Source: Brevundimonas sp. NIBR10
GTDB lineage: Bacteria; Pseudomonadota; Alphaproteobacteria; Caulobacterales; Caulobacteraceae
NCBI RefSeq assembly: GCF_027912515.1
Contig: NZ_CP115464.1
Location: 2,542,001 to 2,606,000, forward strand
DNA: 64,000 nt
Direction of reading: 5' to 3'
In this document: positions 9,067-17,218 of the stretch, piece after piece
Layout of the letters: the number at the start of each line of letters is the position of its first letter
How positions within the stretch are numbered: the first letter of the stretch is position 1
Notes under the pieces: generated by a model
Told to the model about the DNA's origin: nothing
Seen by the model: only the letters and a program-made list of their open reading frames with translations
Database searches by the model: none
Translations under genes and position numbers: made by a program

Positions 9067-10113
9067 ATGCCCGAACCCGAAGTCCTGACCCGTATCGAGG
9101 GTGCCGTCGGGCGGATCACGCTGAACCGGCCCAGGGCCCTGCACGCCCTGAACCTGGCCATGTGCGAGATCATGACCGAGGCCCTGCTGGCGTGGCGCGA
9201 CGATCCGGCGGTGGGTTCGGTACTCATCGACCATGCTGGCGAGCGCGGCTTCTGCGCCGGGGGCGACATCCGCATGATCGCAGAAAGCGGGGCAGGGGAT
9301 GCGTCCGAAGCCAAGGCCTTCTTCAAAACGGAATACCGGCTGAACCATCTGATGTTCCGCTATCCCAAGCCGATCACGGCCATCGTGGACGGCATCGTCA
9401 TGGGCGGGGGCGTCGGAATCTCGGAACCCGCCGCCGTCCGCATCGCCACCGAACGCACCACCTACGCCATGCCCGAAACGGGCATCGGGCTGTTCCCCGA
9501 CGTCGGCGGCGGCTGGTTCCTGCCGCGCCTGCCCGGAGAGACCGGCACCTGGCTGGCCCTGACCGGTGCGCGGCTGAAGGCGGCGGATACGGTGGCCCTG
9601 GGCATCCACACCCATTTCGTGTCGAGCGAGGGTCTGGCGGCGCTGACCGCCGATCTGCTGGCTGACCCCACCGACCCGACCGCGACAACTGACCGCCACG
9701 CCGGCGATGCTGGACCTGCGCCGCTCGCCCCCTACCGCGAGGCCATCGACCGCCTGTTCGCTTTCGACACTGTCGAGGACATCTTCGCGGCGCTCGAGTC
9801 GGACGGATCGGACTGGGCCCTGTCCCAACTGGCGACGCTGAAGACCAAGTCGCCCCAGTCTCTGAAGGTGACGCTGAAACAGCTCCGCATTGGCCGAACC
9901 CAGACCGACTTCGCCGACACCATGGCCATGGAGTACCGCCTCGGTGGCCGCGTCGTCTCGACCCCCGACTTCCAGGAAGGCGTTCGCGCCGTCATCGTCG
10001 ACAAGGACAACGCCCCTCAATGGTCCCCGGCCCGGCTGGAAGAGGTCACCGACACCGCCATCGACGCCCTGTTCGCCCCGCTGCCGCCCGGCGAGGAATG
10101 GACGCCGCTTTGA
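9067..10113 (+). CDS. 3-hydroxyisobutyryl-CoA hydrolase (enoyl-CoA hydratase/isomerase superfamily)
   Basis: 348 residues, the length of HIBYL-CoA hydrolases and longer than simple hydratases. Crotonase-fold signatures are present: 'RITLNRPRALHALNL', oxyanion segment 'ERGFCAGGDIRMI', and 'AIVDGIVMGGGVGIS' followed by 'YAMPETGIGLFPDVGGGWFL' with the catalytic Glu and Asp. The C-terminal 'SLKVTLKQLRIG' and 'EYRLGGR' are typical of the hydrolase subgroup. It acts in valine catabolism, releasing 3-hydroxyisobutyrate. A strong ribosome site (GAGGAGG) precedes the ATG. Confidence 0.9.
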   Translation: MPEPEVLTRIEGAVGRITLNRPRALHALNLAMCEIMTEALLAWRDDPAVGSVLIDHAGERGFCAGGDIRMIAESGAGDASEAKAFFKTEYRLNHLMFRYPKPITAIVDGIVMGGGVGISEPAAVRIATERTTYAMPETGIGLFPDVGGGWFLPRLPGETGTWLALTGARLKAADTVALGIHTHFVSSEGLAALTADLLADPTDPTATTDRHAGDAGPAPLAPYREAIDRLFAFDTVEDIFAALESDGSDWALSQLATLKTKSPQSLKVTLKQLRIGRTQTDFADTMAMEYRLGGRVVSTPDFQEGVRAVIVDKDNAPQWSPARLEEVTDTAIDALFAPLPPGEEWTPL

Positions 10114-10861
10114 GTTCAGATCGGCTTCTCGTGCTGATCGCCTTCTCCCGCATGGGGAGAAGGATATTTCGGCTCGTCTAACGCCTCCAGGTTTCAAACT
10201 TCGAGCGTCCAATCCCTTGCCCGGCAAGGGATTGCAGATTTCTGACCCTCTCAAACCCGCCCAGGTCCAAAAGCCGCCTATACTGCCCTTCGTCCCGTCG
10301 CGGGGAAGGGCGCAAGGCCTTGCGATCTTGTTGCGACGGGGGTGTGTGGAGCGGGATCGGTACCGGTCGCGTCACGGTCGTAAGCGCCCGTGTCAAGCCG
10401 GGATCTAATAAAGGATCTGGCGCAGAGAGTCGGATCGTTCAGGGGACGGGCACGCAAGGCGCCCGCCCTCCCGCCGGGGGCGCGGTAGCGGCAAGGGGCG
10501 AATACCCCCGCTGGTTCGTGGCGACACGAGCCGTACAGCTCCTGCGAAAACCACGCACGCGGAGCGTTCGTCTTTCGCCGAAACGGTATTTTCTATCTCT
10601 TCTCCGGGCGAAGGCCCGGACGCTCCGCCGGCCCTTCCCATGACTTCAGCGCATCGGCGCGTGAAGGCAAGGAGGCGTGTGTGGAGAGTGATTGGTGGCT
10701 GGTAGTTAGCGGCTGCTGGATTTGGCAGCGCGCCCGACCGGCGGCCGTCGTCATGGCGTAGAGGATGCGACAACCACCAACCACCAATCACTACCTTCGG
10801 CATTGCATCCTTTCCCGCCTTAAGGCGTAGCTTGTCGGTCGGAACCGATCGGGACATCGCC
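10114..10861. other. 748-base intergenic region without a recognised gene
   Basis: I find no convincing protein gene here; the open frames lack family resemblance and codon bias. It holds several hairpins: CCTTCTCCC...GGGGAGAAGG near 10,140-10,163, a palindrome AATCCCTT...AAGGGATT near 10,211-10,234, CCCGTCGC...GCGACGGG near 10,293-10,338, and a wider inverted repeat at 10,687-10,792. The dense structure would fit a non-coding RNA or degraded repeat elements, but I could not match it to tmRNA, 6S, RNase P or SRP RNA. Confidence 0.5.
10687..10792. repeat. intergenic inverted repeat with 12-base arms
   Basis: AGTGATTGGTGG at 10,687-10,698 is an exact reverse complement of CCACCAATCACT at 10,781-10,792. 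Similarity continues a few bases inward (TGGCTGGTAG against CCAACCACCA) with mismatches. The 82-base interior is GC-rich. It may be a small miniature element or a structured leader of the lipoprotein gene downstream; no target duplication was identified. Confidence 0.5.
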
Positions 10862-11644
10862 ATGAACACCAAGCTTCTCCTCGCCGCCTGCGCCGTCGGT
10901 GCGCTGGCCCTGTCCGGATGCATGGCCGCAGGCATGGAGACCGTGGCCACGGCCGACGAGGCCGCGACCGCCCAGCCGACCGATCCTAATGCCGCCGCCA
11001 TCGCCGATCCGCTGCGTCCCGAGAGCGAGGTCGCGCGCGATCCGCTGCGTCATCCGGCCGAGATGCTGGCCTTCGCCCAAATCAACGAAGGCGACCGGAT
11101 CGCCGACATCCGCCCCGAGGAAGGCTATTTCACCCGCCTGTTCGCCCGCGCCGTGGGCGGGGCCGGCCGGGTCTATGCCTTCGTGCCGAACCAGACGGCG
11201 GCGCGCGAGAACGCCTTCGGCGATACCCTCGCCGCGGCCTATCCGAACGTGAACCGGATCACCGGCGACCTGAACGTCATGACCTTCCCCGAGCCGCTTG
11301 ACGTGGTCTTCATGGGCCAGGAATACCACGACTTCGTCATCCCCCGCTTCAACGTGGACGTGGCGAAGATGAATGCCCAGGTGTTCGCCGCGCTCAAGCC
11401 CGGCGGCCTCTACGTCATCCTGGACCACCAGGCCGCGCCGGGCGCGGGCACCTCGGTGGTCGGCACCCTGCACCGCATCGAGGGCTCGGCCCTGCGCGCT
11501 CAGGTCGAGGCGGCGGGCTTCATCTTCGACGGCGAGACGACGGCGGTGGCCAACCCCTACGATGACCACTCCCTGTCGGTCTTCGACGAGGCCATCCGGG
11601 GCAAGAGCGATCAGTTCGTCTATCGTTTCCGGAAGCCCGGGTAA
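10862..11644 (+). CDS. lipoprotein with class I methyltransferase-like fold
   Basis: 260 residues with a lipoprotein signal ('LLLAACAVGALALSGC'; Cys about residue 19). The mature part resembles a class I SAM-dependent methyltransferase: 'FAQINEGDRIADI', 'GYFTRLFARAVGGAGRVYAF', and 'LKPGGLYVILDHQA'. The glycine-rich SAM-binding loop is degraded ('DIRPEEGYFT'), so catalysis is doubtful. It is the first of a tandem pair with the next gene, and the two share most motifs, pointing to a local duplication. Substrate and role are unknown. Confidence 0.8.
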   Translation: MNTKLLLAACAVGALALSGCMAAGMETVATADEAATAQPTDPNAAAIADPLRPESEVARDPLRHPAEMLAFAQINEGDRIADIRPEEGYFTRLFARAVGGAGRVYAFVPNQTAARENAFGDTLAAAYPNVNRITGDLNVMTFPEPLDVVFMGQEYHDFVIPRFNVDVAKMNAQVFAALKPGGLYVILDHQAAPGAGTSVVGTLHRIEGSALRAQVEAAGFIFDGETTAVANPYDDHSLSVFDEAIRGKSDQFVYRFRKPG

Positions 11645-11710
11645 CAATCGTCGCCCATCCGACGTAGATTGGGTCAAGGGCGCAGTCAGGCGCCGATGAG
11701 GGAGGGTTTC

Positions 11711-12475
11711 ATGCGTCGCTCACTGATCCTGGCCGCGTCGATCGCGGTGCTGGCCGCCGGCATCGGCGGTGCCGTGTCCGCCCAGACCGCCCAGACACCG
11801 ACGCCCTATGCCGCCGCCCTCGCTGACCCGGCTCGCCCGGCCGAGGACCGTGCCCGCGACGCGGCCCGCCACACCGCCGAAACCCTGGCCTTCGCCCAGG
11901 TCGCGCCGGGCCAGAAGATCGCCGACATGATCATCGGCGGCGGCTATTTCACCCGCGTCTTCTCCGCTGCCGTGGGCCCGACCGGTCGTGTGACGGCATG
12001 GCAGCCCGCCGAGTTCATCGGTTTTTCCGCCGATTACGGGACCAGCATCACCAAGGTCGATGAGCTCGCCAACGTCGATGCCATCCGTTCGCCGATCGGC
12101 GCCCCCGAGTTCCCGGCCGGGCTGGACCTGATCTTCACGGCCCAGAACTATCACGACCTCCATCTGACGCCATTCGGTCCGGGTACGGCGACCAGGGTCA
12201 ATGCGGCGGCCTTCGCGGCTCTGAAGCCCGGCGGCCTCTATGTCATCGTCGACCACCACGCCGCCGCCGGAACCGCGATAACCCAGGCCAACACCCTGCA
12301 CCGTATCGACATCGAGTCGGTCAAGGCCGAGGTCCAGGCCGCCGGCTTCGTCCTGGACGGCGAAAGCGACATCCTGGCCAACACCACCGATCCTCTGACG
12401 GCAAACGTCTTCGACGAGGCGATCCGGGGCAAGACCAGCCAGTTCATGCTGCGGTTCAGAAAGCCCCGGAGTTAG
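11711..12475 (+). CDS. exported methyltransferase-like protein, paralogue of the preceding gene
   Basis: 254 residues with an N-terminal Sec signal ('LILAASIAVLAAGIGGAVSA'). It keeps a glycine-rich loop ('ADMIIGGGYFTRVFSAAVG') better preserved than its upstream neighbour, and shares 'AAFAALKPGGLYVIVDHHA', 'NTLHRID' and the ending 'DEAIRGKTSQFMLRFRKP'. The chosen ATG has a good ribosome site (GGGAGGG). An exported SAM-type methyltransferase is biochemically odd because SAM is cytoplasmic; the fold may be reused for something else. Confidence 0.8.
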   Translation: MRRSLILAASIAVLAAGIGGAVSAQTAQTPTPYAAALADPARPAEDRARDAARHTAETLAFAQVAPGQKIADMIIGGGYFTRVFSAAVGPTGRVTAWQPAEFIGFSADYGTSITKVDELANVDAIRSPIGAPEFPAGLDLIFTAQNYHDLHLTPFGPGTATRVNAAAFAALKPGGLYVIVDHHAAAGTAITQANTLHRIDIESVKAEVQAAGFVLDGESDILANTTDPLTANVFDEAIRGKTSQFMLRFRKPRS

Positions 12476-12543
12476 GGCACCTATCTCACGCAAGACTCTG
12501 GTGCTGAGAAGAGAAGCGACATCGGCGAGCGCTGCCAACGTCT

Positions 12544-12562
12544 ATTGATAATCGTTATCAAT
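12544..12562. promoter_or_regulatory. Fur-type operator before hemA
   Basis: ATTGATAA-TCG-TTATCAAT is a perfect 8-base inverted repeat around three bases. It closely resembles the Fur box pattern TGATAAT-n-ATTATCA and is AT-rich in a GC-rich setting. It lies 114 bases before the chosen hemA start, where a promoter is expected. The inference is iron-dependent control of haem synthesis by a Fur-family regulator. Confidence 0.7.
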
Positions 12563-12676
12563 TAGGGGTTTGCGGCGTTTTGTCCTTGCCGTTTCATGGA
12601 CAGAAAGCGCCAATCGGCGCAAAGACCCGCCACGTTTTTTGCGCGCGAAAGATCGCTCTCCGAAAGATCGCCCAAG

Positions 12677-13903
12677 GTGTTCGACTACAAGGCCGCATTC
12701 GAATCCGCAGTCGACCAGGTCAAGGGCGAGGGGCGATACCGCGTCTTCGCCGATCTGAAGCGCGTTCGTGGTCAGTTCCCCAGGGCCGTGCGCCGCCGTG
12801 ACGACGGGACCGAGCAGGACGTCGTCATCTGGTGCTCGAACGACTATCTCGGCATGGGTCAGCATCCGGCGGTGCTCGAGGCCATGCAGGCCGAGATCGA
12901 CGCCGTGGGTGCCGGTGCCGGCGGCACGCGCAACATCTCGGGCACCACGCGTTCGGCCGTCGATCTGGAAGCCGAGCTGGCCAGCTGGCACCAGAAGGAA
13001 GCCGCCCTGCTGATGACCTCGGGCTATGTGGCCAACGAGGCGACGCTGACGACCCTGCAACGCATCCTGCCGGGCCTGATCACCTTCTCCGATTCGCTGA
13101 ACCACGCCTCTATGATCGCCGGCATCAGGAATGGCGGCGGCGAACGCCACGTCTTCCTGCACAACGACCTCGAACACCTCGAAAGCCTGCTGGCCTCGGC
13201 CCCCGCCGATGCGCCCAAGCTGATCGCCTTCGAGAGCGTCTATTCGATGGACGGCGACATCGCCGACCTGAAGGGCACGATCGCGCTGGCGAAAAAGTAC
13301 GGTGCCATGACCTATCTCGACGAGGTCCATGCGGTCGGCCTGTACGGCGCGACCGGCGCGGGCGTCGCCGAACGCGACGGGGTGCTCGACGGCATCGACA
13401 TCGTCGAATGCACCCTGGGCAAGGCCATCGGGGTCATGGGCGGATACATCGCCGCCGATGCCGTGATCATCGACGCTGTGCGGTCGTGGGCCTCCGGCTT
13501 CATCTTCACGACGTCCCTGCCGCCCGCCCTGACCGCCGGGGCCCTGGCCTCGGTGCGTCACCTGAAGGCCCACCCCGAACTGCGCGTCGCCCATCAGGAG
13601 CGCGCCCAGACGCTCAAGGACCGCTTCGCCGCCGCCGGCATCCCGGTCATGCCGAGCGAAAGCCACATCGTCCCGGTCTTCGTCGGCGACCCGGTCCACA
13701 CCAAGATGATCTCGGACATGCTGCTCGAAGAGTTCGGCGTCTATGTCCAGCCGATCAACTATCCGACCGTCCCCAAGGGCACCGAACGCCTGCGCTTCAC
13801 CCCCTCGCCGAACCACGACGACGGCATGATGGACGCCCTGGTCAGCGCCATGGACAAGCTCTGGACCCACTGCCACATCGCCCGGATGCCGGCGGCGGCG
13901 TGA
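12677..13903 (+). CDS. hemA: 5-aminolevulinate synthase
   Basis: 408 residues from a GTG start whose product would begin '[12 protein letters not shown]', the standard ALAS N-terminus. An ATG 81 bases upstream (12596) is in frame but adds a basic, unconserved stretch. The enzyme condenses glycine and succinyl-CoA with PLP, the C4 route of alphaproteobacteria. Motifs: '[10 protein letters not shown]', '[14 protein letters not shown]', '[10 protein letters not shown]', and the PLP Lys in '[13 protein letters not shown]'. It is followed by a one-base overlap with a small gene and is preceded by a Fur-like site. Confidence 0.96.
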   Translation: MFDYKAAFESAVDQVKGEGRYRVFADLKRVRGQFPRAVRRRDDGTEQDVVIWCSNDYLGMGQHPAVLEAMQAEIDAVGAGAGGTRNISGTTRSAVDLEAELASWHQKEAALLMTSGYVANEATLTTLQRILPGLITFSDSLNHASMIAGIRNGGGERHVFLHNDLEHLESLLASAPADAPKLIAFESVYSMDGDIADLKGTIALAKKYGAMTYLDEVHAVGLYGATGAGVAERDGVLDGIDIVECTLGKAIGVMGGYIAADAVIIDAVRSWASGFIFTTSLPPALTAGALASVRHLKAHPELRVAHQERAQTLKDRFAAAGIPVMPSESHIVPVFVGDPVHTKMISDMLLEEFGVYVQPINYPTVPKGTERLRFTPSPNHDDGMMDALVSAMDKLWTHCHIARMPAAA

Positions 13904-14082
13904 TGGCCGACGACCTCGGCGAGGTCATCGTCGAATCCACCCGCAACGGGACCTATCTGAAGGTCACCGCAGTCCATGTGGCGACCGGCACAGAGGCCAC
14001 CGCCGTCGGCCCCGCCGTGGAACCCAGGGCCGTCGAACGGCTGGCCATCGCCAAGCTTCAGCGTCTGTTGTCGCGGCCCTGA
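13903..14082 (+). CDS. small conserved alphaproteobacterial protein (DUF6898-like)
   Basis: 59 residues. Its form, 'GEVIVESTRNGTYLKVTAV' followed by 'ATGTEATAVGP' and 'AIAKLQRLLSR', resembles a short alphaproteobacterial family known as DUF6898, which often lies near glyA. The function is unknown. The start overlaps the hemA stop by one base (TGATG), so translation is probably coupled to hemA. The family match is from memory and moderate. Confidence 0.7.
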   Translation: MADDLGEVIVESTRNGTYLKVTAVHVATGTEATAVGPAVEPRAVERLAIAKLQRLLSRP

Positions 14083-14097
14083 CACTACATGTTGTGG
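14082..14097. promoter_or_regulatory. candidate NrdR box upstream of glyA-nrdR
   Basis: ACACTACATGTTGTGG fits the NrdR-box pattern acaCwAtATaTwGtgt at its strongly conserved C, A, AT, T and G positions. It lies about 60 bases before glyA, the first gene of the operon carrying nrdR, so autoregulation is plausible. NrdR sites usually come in pairs; I saw no clear second copy, which lowers confidence. Confidence 0.4.
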
Positions 14098-14157
14098 TGG
14101 AACCCTGTCGGGCCTAGATAGGCCCTCCGTTTCCGACTGCTTTCAGGACCGCCGCCC

Positions 14158-15444
14158 GTGACCGCATCCTTCGTCCACGACGCCTATTTCTCGAAGTCGC
14201 TGGCCGACGCCGATCCGGATGTCTTCGGCGGCATCCAAGGCGAGCTGGCGCGTCAGCAGGAACAGATCGAGCTGATCGCCTCCGAGAACATCGTCTCCAA
14301 GGCTGTGCTGGAGGCGCAGGGGTCGGTCCTGACCAACAAATATGCCGAGGGCTATCCGGGGCGGCGCTATTACGGCGGCTGCGAATACGTCGATATCACC
14401 GAGAACCTGGCGCGCGAGCGAGCCAAGGCGCTGTTCGGCTGTGCTTTCGCCAATGTACAACCGCACTCGGGGGCGCAGGCCAACCAGGCGGTGTTCTTCG
14501 CCCTGCTGCAACCCGGCGACACTTTTCTGGGCATGGACCTGGCCTGCGGCGGCCACCTGACCCACGGCTCGCCGGCCAACCAGTCGGGCAAGTGGTTCCG
14601 GCCCGTGACCTACAAGGTCCGCGAGGACGACAACCTGATCGACTACGACCACGTCGCCGAAATGGCGCTGAAGGAAAAGCCCAAGCTGATCGTGGCGGGT
14701 GCCAGCGCCTATAGCCGTCACATCGACTTCAAGCGCTTCCGCGAGATCGCCGACAGCGTCGGGGCCTATCTGTTCGTCGACATGGCCCACTATGCGGGTC
14801 TGGTAGCGGGCGGCGCCTATCCCGATCCGCTTCCCCACGCCCATGTCGTGACCACGACGACGCACAAGACCCTGCGGGGTCCACGGGGCGGCATGATCCT
14901 GTCCAACGACGTCGAGCTGGGCAAGAAGATCAACTCGGCCGTCTTCCCCGGCCTGCAAGGTGGGCCTCTTGAACACGTCATCGCCGCCAAGGCCGTGGCC
15001 TTCGGCGAGGCGCTCAAGCCCGAGTTCAAGCTGTATGCGAAACAGGTCGTCGCCAACGCCCAGGCCCTGTCGGCCGTGCTGATCGAGCGCGGTCTGGCGG
15101 TCGTGTCGGGCGGCACCGACAGCCACATCGTCCTGGTCGACCTGCGGCCCAAGAGCGTCACCGGCAAGGCGACTGAGGCTCAGCTCGAACACGCCCTGAT
15201 GACCTGCAACAAGAACGGCGTGCCGTTCGACACGGCACCCTTCACCGTCACCTCGGGCGTTCGCCTGGGCACGCCGGCCGGCACCACGCGCGGCTTTGGC
15301 GTCGAGGAGTTCCAGTCGATCGGTCACTGGATCGCCGACGTCGTCTCCTCGATGAACGGTGGCGACGAGGCCGATCCGGCCGTGATCGCCGAGGTCGCCG
15401 GCAAGGTGCGCGAACTGACGCGCCGCTTCCCGATCTACGGATAG
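14158..15444 (+). CDS. glyA: serine hydroxymethyltransferase
   Basis: 428 residues from a GTG start. It interconverts serine and glycine with tetrahydrofolate, feeding one-carbon units. Typical motifs: '[15 protein letters not shown]' near residue 40, '[20 protein letters not shown]', '[14 protein letters not shown]', and the PLP Lys in '[15 protein letters not shown]' near residue 240. Full length and intact. It heads the run glyA-nrdR-ribD-ribE-ribBA-ribH-nusB-thiL, all tightly spaced. Confidence 0.97.
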   Translation: MTASFVHDAYFSKSLADADPDVFGGIQGELARQQEQIELIASENIVSKAVLEAQGSVLTNKYAEGYPGRRYYGGCEYVDITENLARERAKALFGCAFANVQPHSGAQANQAVFFALLQPGDTFLGMDLACGGHLTHGSPANQSGKWFRPVTYKVREDDNLIDYDHVAEMALKEKPKLIVAGASAYSRHIDFKRFREIADSVGAYLFVDMAHYAGLVAGGAYPDPLPHAHVVTTTTHKTLRGPRGGMILSNDVELGKKINSAVFPGLQGGPLEHVIAAKAVAFGEALKPEFKLYAKQVVANAQALSAVLIERGLAVVSGGTDSHIVLVDLRPKSVTGKATEAQLEHALMTCNKNGVPFDTAPFTVTSGVRLGTPAGTTRGFGVEEFQSIGHWIADVVSSMNGGDEADPAVIAEVAGKVRELTRRFPIYG

Positions 15445-15451
15445 GCCGACG

Positions 15452-15910
15452 ATGAAGTGCCCGTTTTGCGGCCATCAGGATACGCAGGTAAAGGACAGCC
15501 GACCGTCGGACGACGGCTCGGCCATCCGGCGTCGGCGGTCCTGCCCGCAATGCAGCGGGCGCTTCACGACCTTCGAGCGGGTCCAGTTGCGTGAACTGGT
15601 CATCCTGAAACGGAACGGCCGCCGCGCCCCCTTCGACCGCGACAAGCTGGAGCGGTCCTTGTCGGTGGCCCTTCGCAAACGCCCGGTCCAGGCCGAACAG
15701 GTCGAGCAGCTGGTCAGCCGCATCACGCGTCAACTCGAAAGCCTCGGCGAAACCGAGATCGCCTCCAGCGTCGTCGGCGATTTCATCATGAAGGCCCTCA
15801 AGAGCGTCGATGAGGTCGCCTATGTCCGCTACGCCTCGGTCTACAAGGACTTCAGGCACACGGGGGATTTCGCGCGCTTCCTCGGTGCCGAAGGCCTGGA
15901 CGAAAGCTGA
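15452..15910 (+). CDS. nrdR: transcriptional repressor NrdR
   Basis: 152 residues. The N-terminal zinc ribbon '[18 protein letters not shown]' and '[15 protein letters not shown]' holds four cysteines in two C-x2-C pairs. An ATP-cone domain follows ('[20 protein letters not shown]'). NrdR senses ATP/dATP and represses ribonucleotide reductase genes. It is seven bases after glyA and overlaps the next gene by one base. Confidence 0.97.
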   Translation: MKCPFCGHQDTQVKDSRPSDDGSAIRRRRSCPQCSGRFTTFERVQLRELVILKRNGRRAPFDRDKLERSLSVALRKRPVQAEQVEQLVSRITRQLESLGETEIASSVVGDFIMKALKSVDEVAYVRYASVYKDFRHTGDFARFLGAEGLDES

Positions 15911-16572
15911 TGTCGGCGCCTGAAACGCGGCCCCGCGTGACCCTCAAGATCGCGACATCCCTGGACGGGCGTATCGGCACCTCCTCGGGCGAGAGCCAGT
16001 GGATCACAGGTCCCGAAGCCCGACTGCAGGGCCATCGCTTGCGCAGCCAGAGCGACGCCGTCCTGGTCGGGGTCGAAACCGTGCTCGCCGACGACCCGCG
16101 CCTGACCGTCAGGCTGCCTGAGGGCGAGACACCTGGACGCAATCCTTTGAGGGTCGTGCTCGACAGCCGGCTGCGCACGCCTCCGTTCGCCCGGCTGGCG
16201 GTGGAAGGCACCCTGATCGTCACGACCCGCGATCCGGCCACGACAGGCCCGATCGGCGCGGCCGAGATCGTCCGGGTCGCAGGCGACGCCCAGAACCGCC
16301 CGACGATCGCCGCCGTCATGGCCCTGCTGGCCGAGCGTGGCGTCAAGGAGCTGATGATCGAGGGTGGCGGCCGGGTGGCGGCCTGTTTCGTGACGGCCGG
16401 GCTGGTGGACGCCATCGAGTGGTTCCGGGCCCCGATCCTGCTGGGCGGGGACGGTCGACCGGGTGTCGCCGCCCTGTCACTGGCGCGACTGGCCAATGCT
16501 CCGAAGTACCGGCGCCTTGCGGTCGAGGCTCTGGGTAACGACCTGTGGGAACGCTACGAAAGGCATTCCTGA
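15910..16572 (+). CDS. RibD C-terminal (reductase) domain protein, lacking the deaminase domain
   Basis: 220 residues matching only the reductase half of RibD: 'PRVTLKIATSLDGRIGTSSGESQWITG', 'SDAVLVGVETVLADDPRLTVR' and 'GVKELMIEGGGRVAACFV'. This domain reduces the ribosylamino-pyrimidine intermediate of riboflavin synthesis with NADPH. The usual N-terminal zinc deaminase (H-x-E and C-x2-C motifs) is absent, so a separate deaminase must exist elsewhere, or this acts as a standalone reductase. Its place among rib genes supports the pathway assignment. Confidence 0.85.
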   Translation: MSAPETRPRVTLKIATSLDGRIGTSSGESQWITGPEARLQGHRLRSQSDAVLVGVETVLADDPRLTVRLPEGETPGRNPLRVVLDSRLRTPPFARLAVEGTLIVTTRDPATTGPIGAAEIVRVAGDAQNRPTIAAVMALLAERGVKELMIEGGGRVAACFVTAGLVDAIEWFRAPILLGGDGRPGVAALSLARLANAPKYRRLAVEALGNDLWERYERHS

Positions 16573-16627
16573 TGCTGCGCGTCACCCTATCCGAGAACCG
16601 GCGACCACTTTTCGGGGCGACGCGGTA

Positions 16628-17218
16628 ATGTTCACGGGCATCGTCACCGATATCGGTCGCGTCCGCGCGGTCCGGCAGACCGAGCGCGACCGGCGCTACG
16701 AGATCGATACAGCCTGGGACGTGTCGGGCATCGACCTGGGTGCCTCGATCAGCCACGCGGGTTGCTGCCTCACGGTGGTCGAACGTCTCGACGGTGCCTT
16801 CGCGGTCGAGGTCTCGGGCGAGACGCTGGACAAGACGACGCTGGGGCGCTGGGCGGCCGGCGACCGGGTCAATCTGGAGCGCGCCGCCAAGCTCGGTGAC
16901 GAGATGGGTGGCCATGTCGTGTCGGGCCATGTCGATGGTCTGGGAACCGTGGTTTCGATCGAACGGGTCGGTGGATCGCACAAGGTCGTCGTCGAGGCCC
17001 CGGAGCCCCTGCACCGCTACATCGCCGCCAAGGGTTCGATCACCGTCGATGGCGTGTCGCTGACGGTCAATGCCGTGGACGGTTGCCGTTTCGACCTGAA
17101 CATCATCCCCCACACCTGGGAGGCGACGACCCTGGGTGCCCTGAAGGTCGGTGATCCGGTCAATCTCGAGATCGACATGCTGGCGCGATATCTCGCGCGG
17201 TGGCAGGAGACGGCATGA
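16628..17218 (+). CDS. ribE: riboflavin synthase, alpha subunit
   Basis: 196 residues starting 'MFTGIVTDIGRVRAV', the hallmark N-terminus. Two lumazine-binding repeats are visible, each with S-x-A-x-G-C-C or S-V-x-G-V-S-L-T type motifs ('ISHAGCCLTVV' and 'ITVDGVSLTVNAV'). It dismutates two 6,7-dimethyl-8-ribityllumazines into riboflavin. A 55-base gap precedes it without an FMN riboswitch. The stop overlaps the ribBA start (ATGA). Confidence 0.96.
   Translation: MFTGIVTDIGRVRAVRQTERDRRYEIDTAWDVSGIDLGASISHAGCCLTVVERLDGAFAVEVSGETLDKTTLGRWAAGDRVNLERAAKLGDEMGGHVVSGHVDGLGTVVSIERVGGSHKVVVEAPEPLHRYIAAKGSITVDGVSLTVNAVDGCRFDLNIIPHTWEATTLGALKVGDPVNLEIDMLARYLARWQETA

Noticed and set aside
10405..10640. 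tmRNA or a protein frame on the minus strand
   Set aside because: No proteolysis-tag reading frame with a stop, no tRNA-like end and no family match in the translated product.
16573..16627. FMN riboswitch before ribE
   Set aside because: The gap is only 55 bases and has none of the conserved riboswitch segments.
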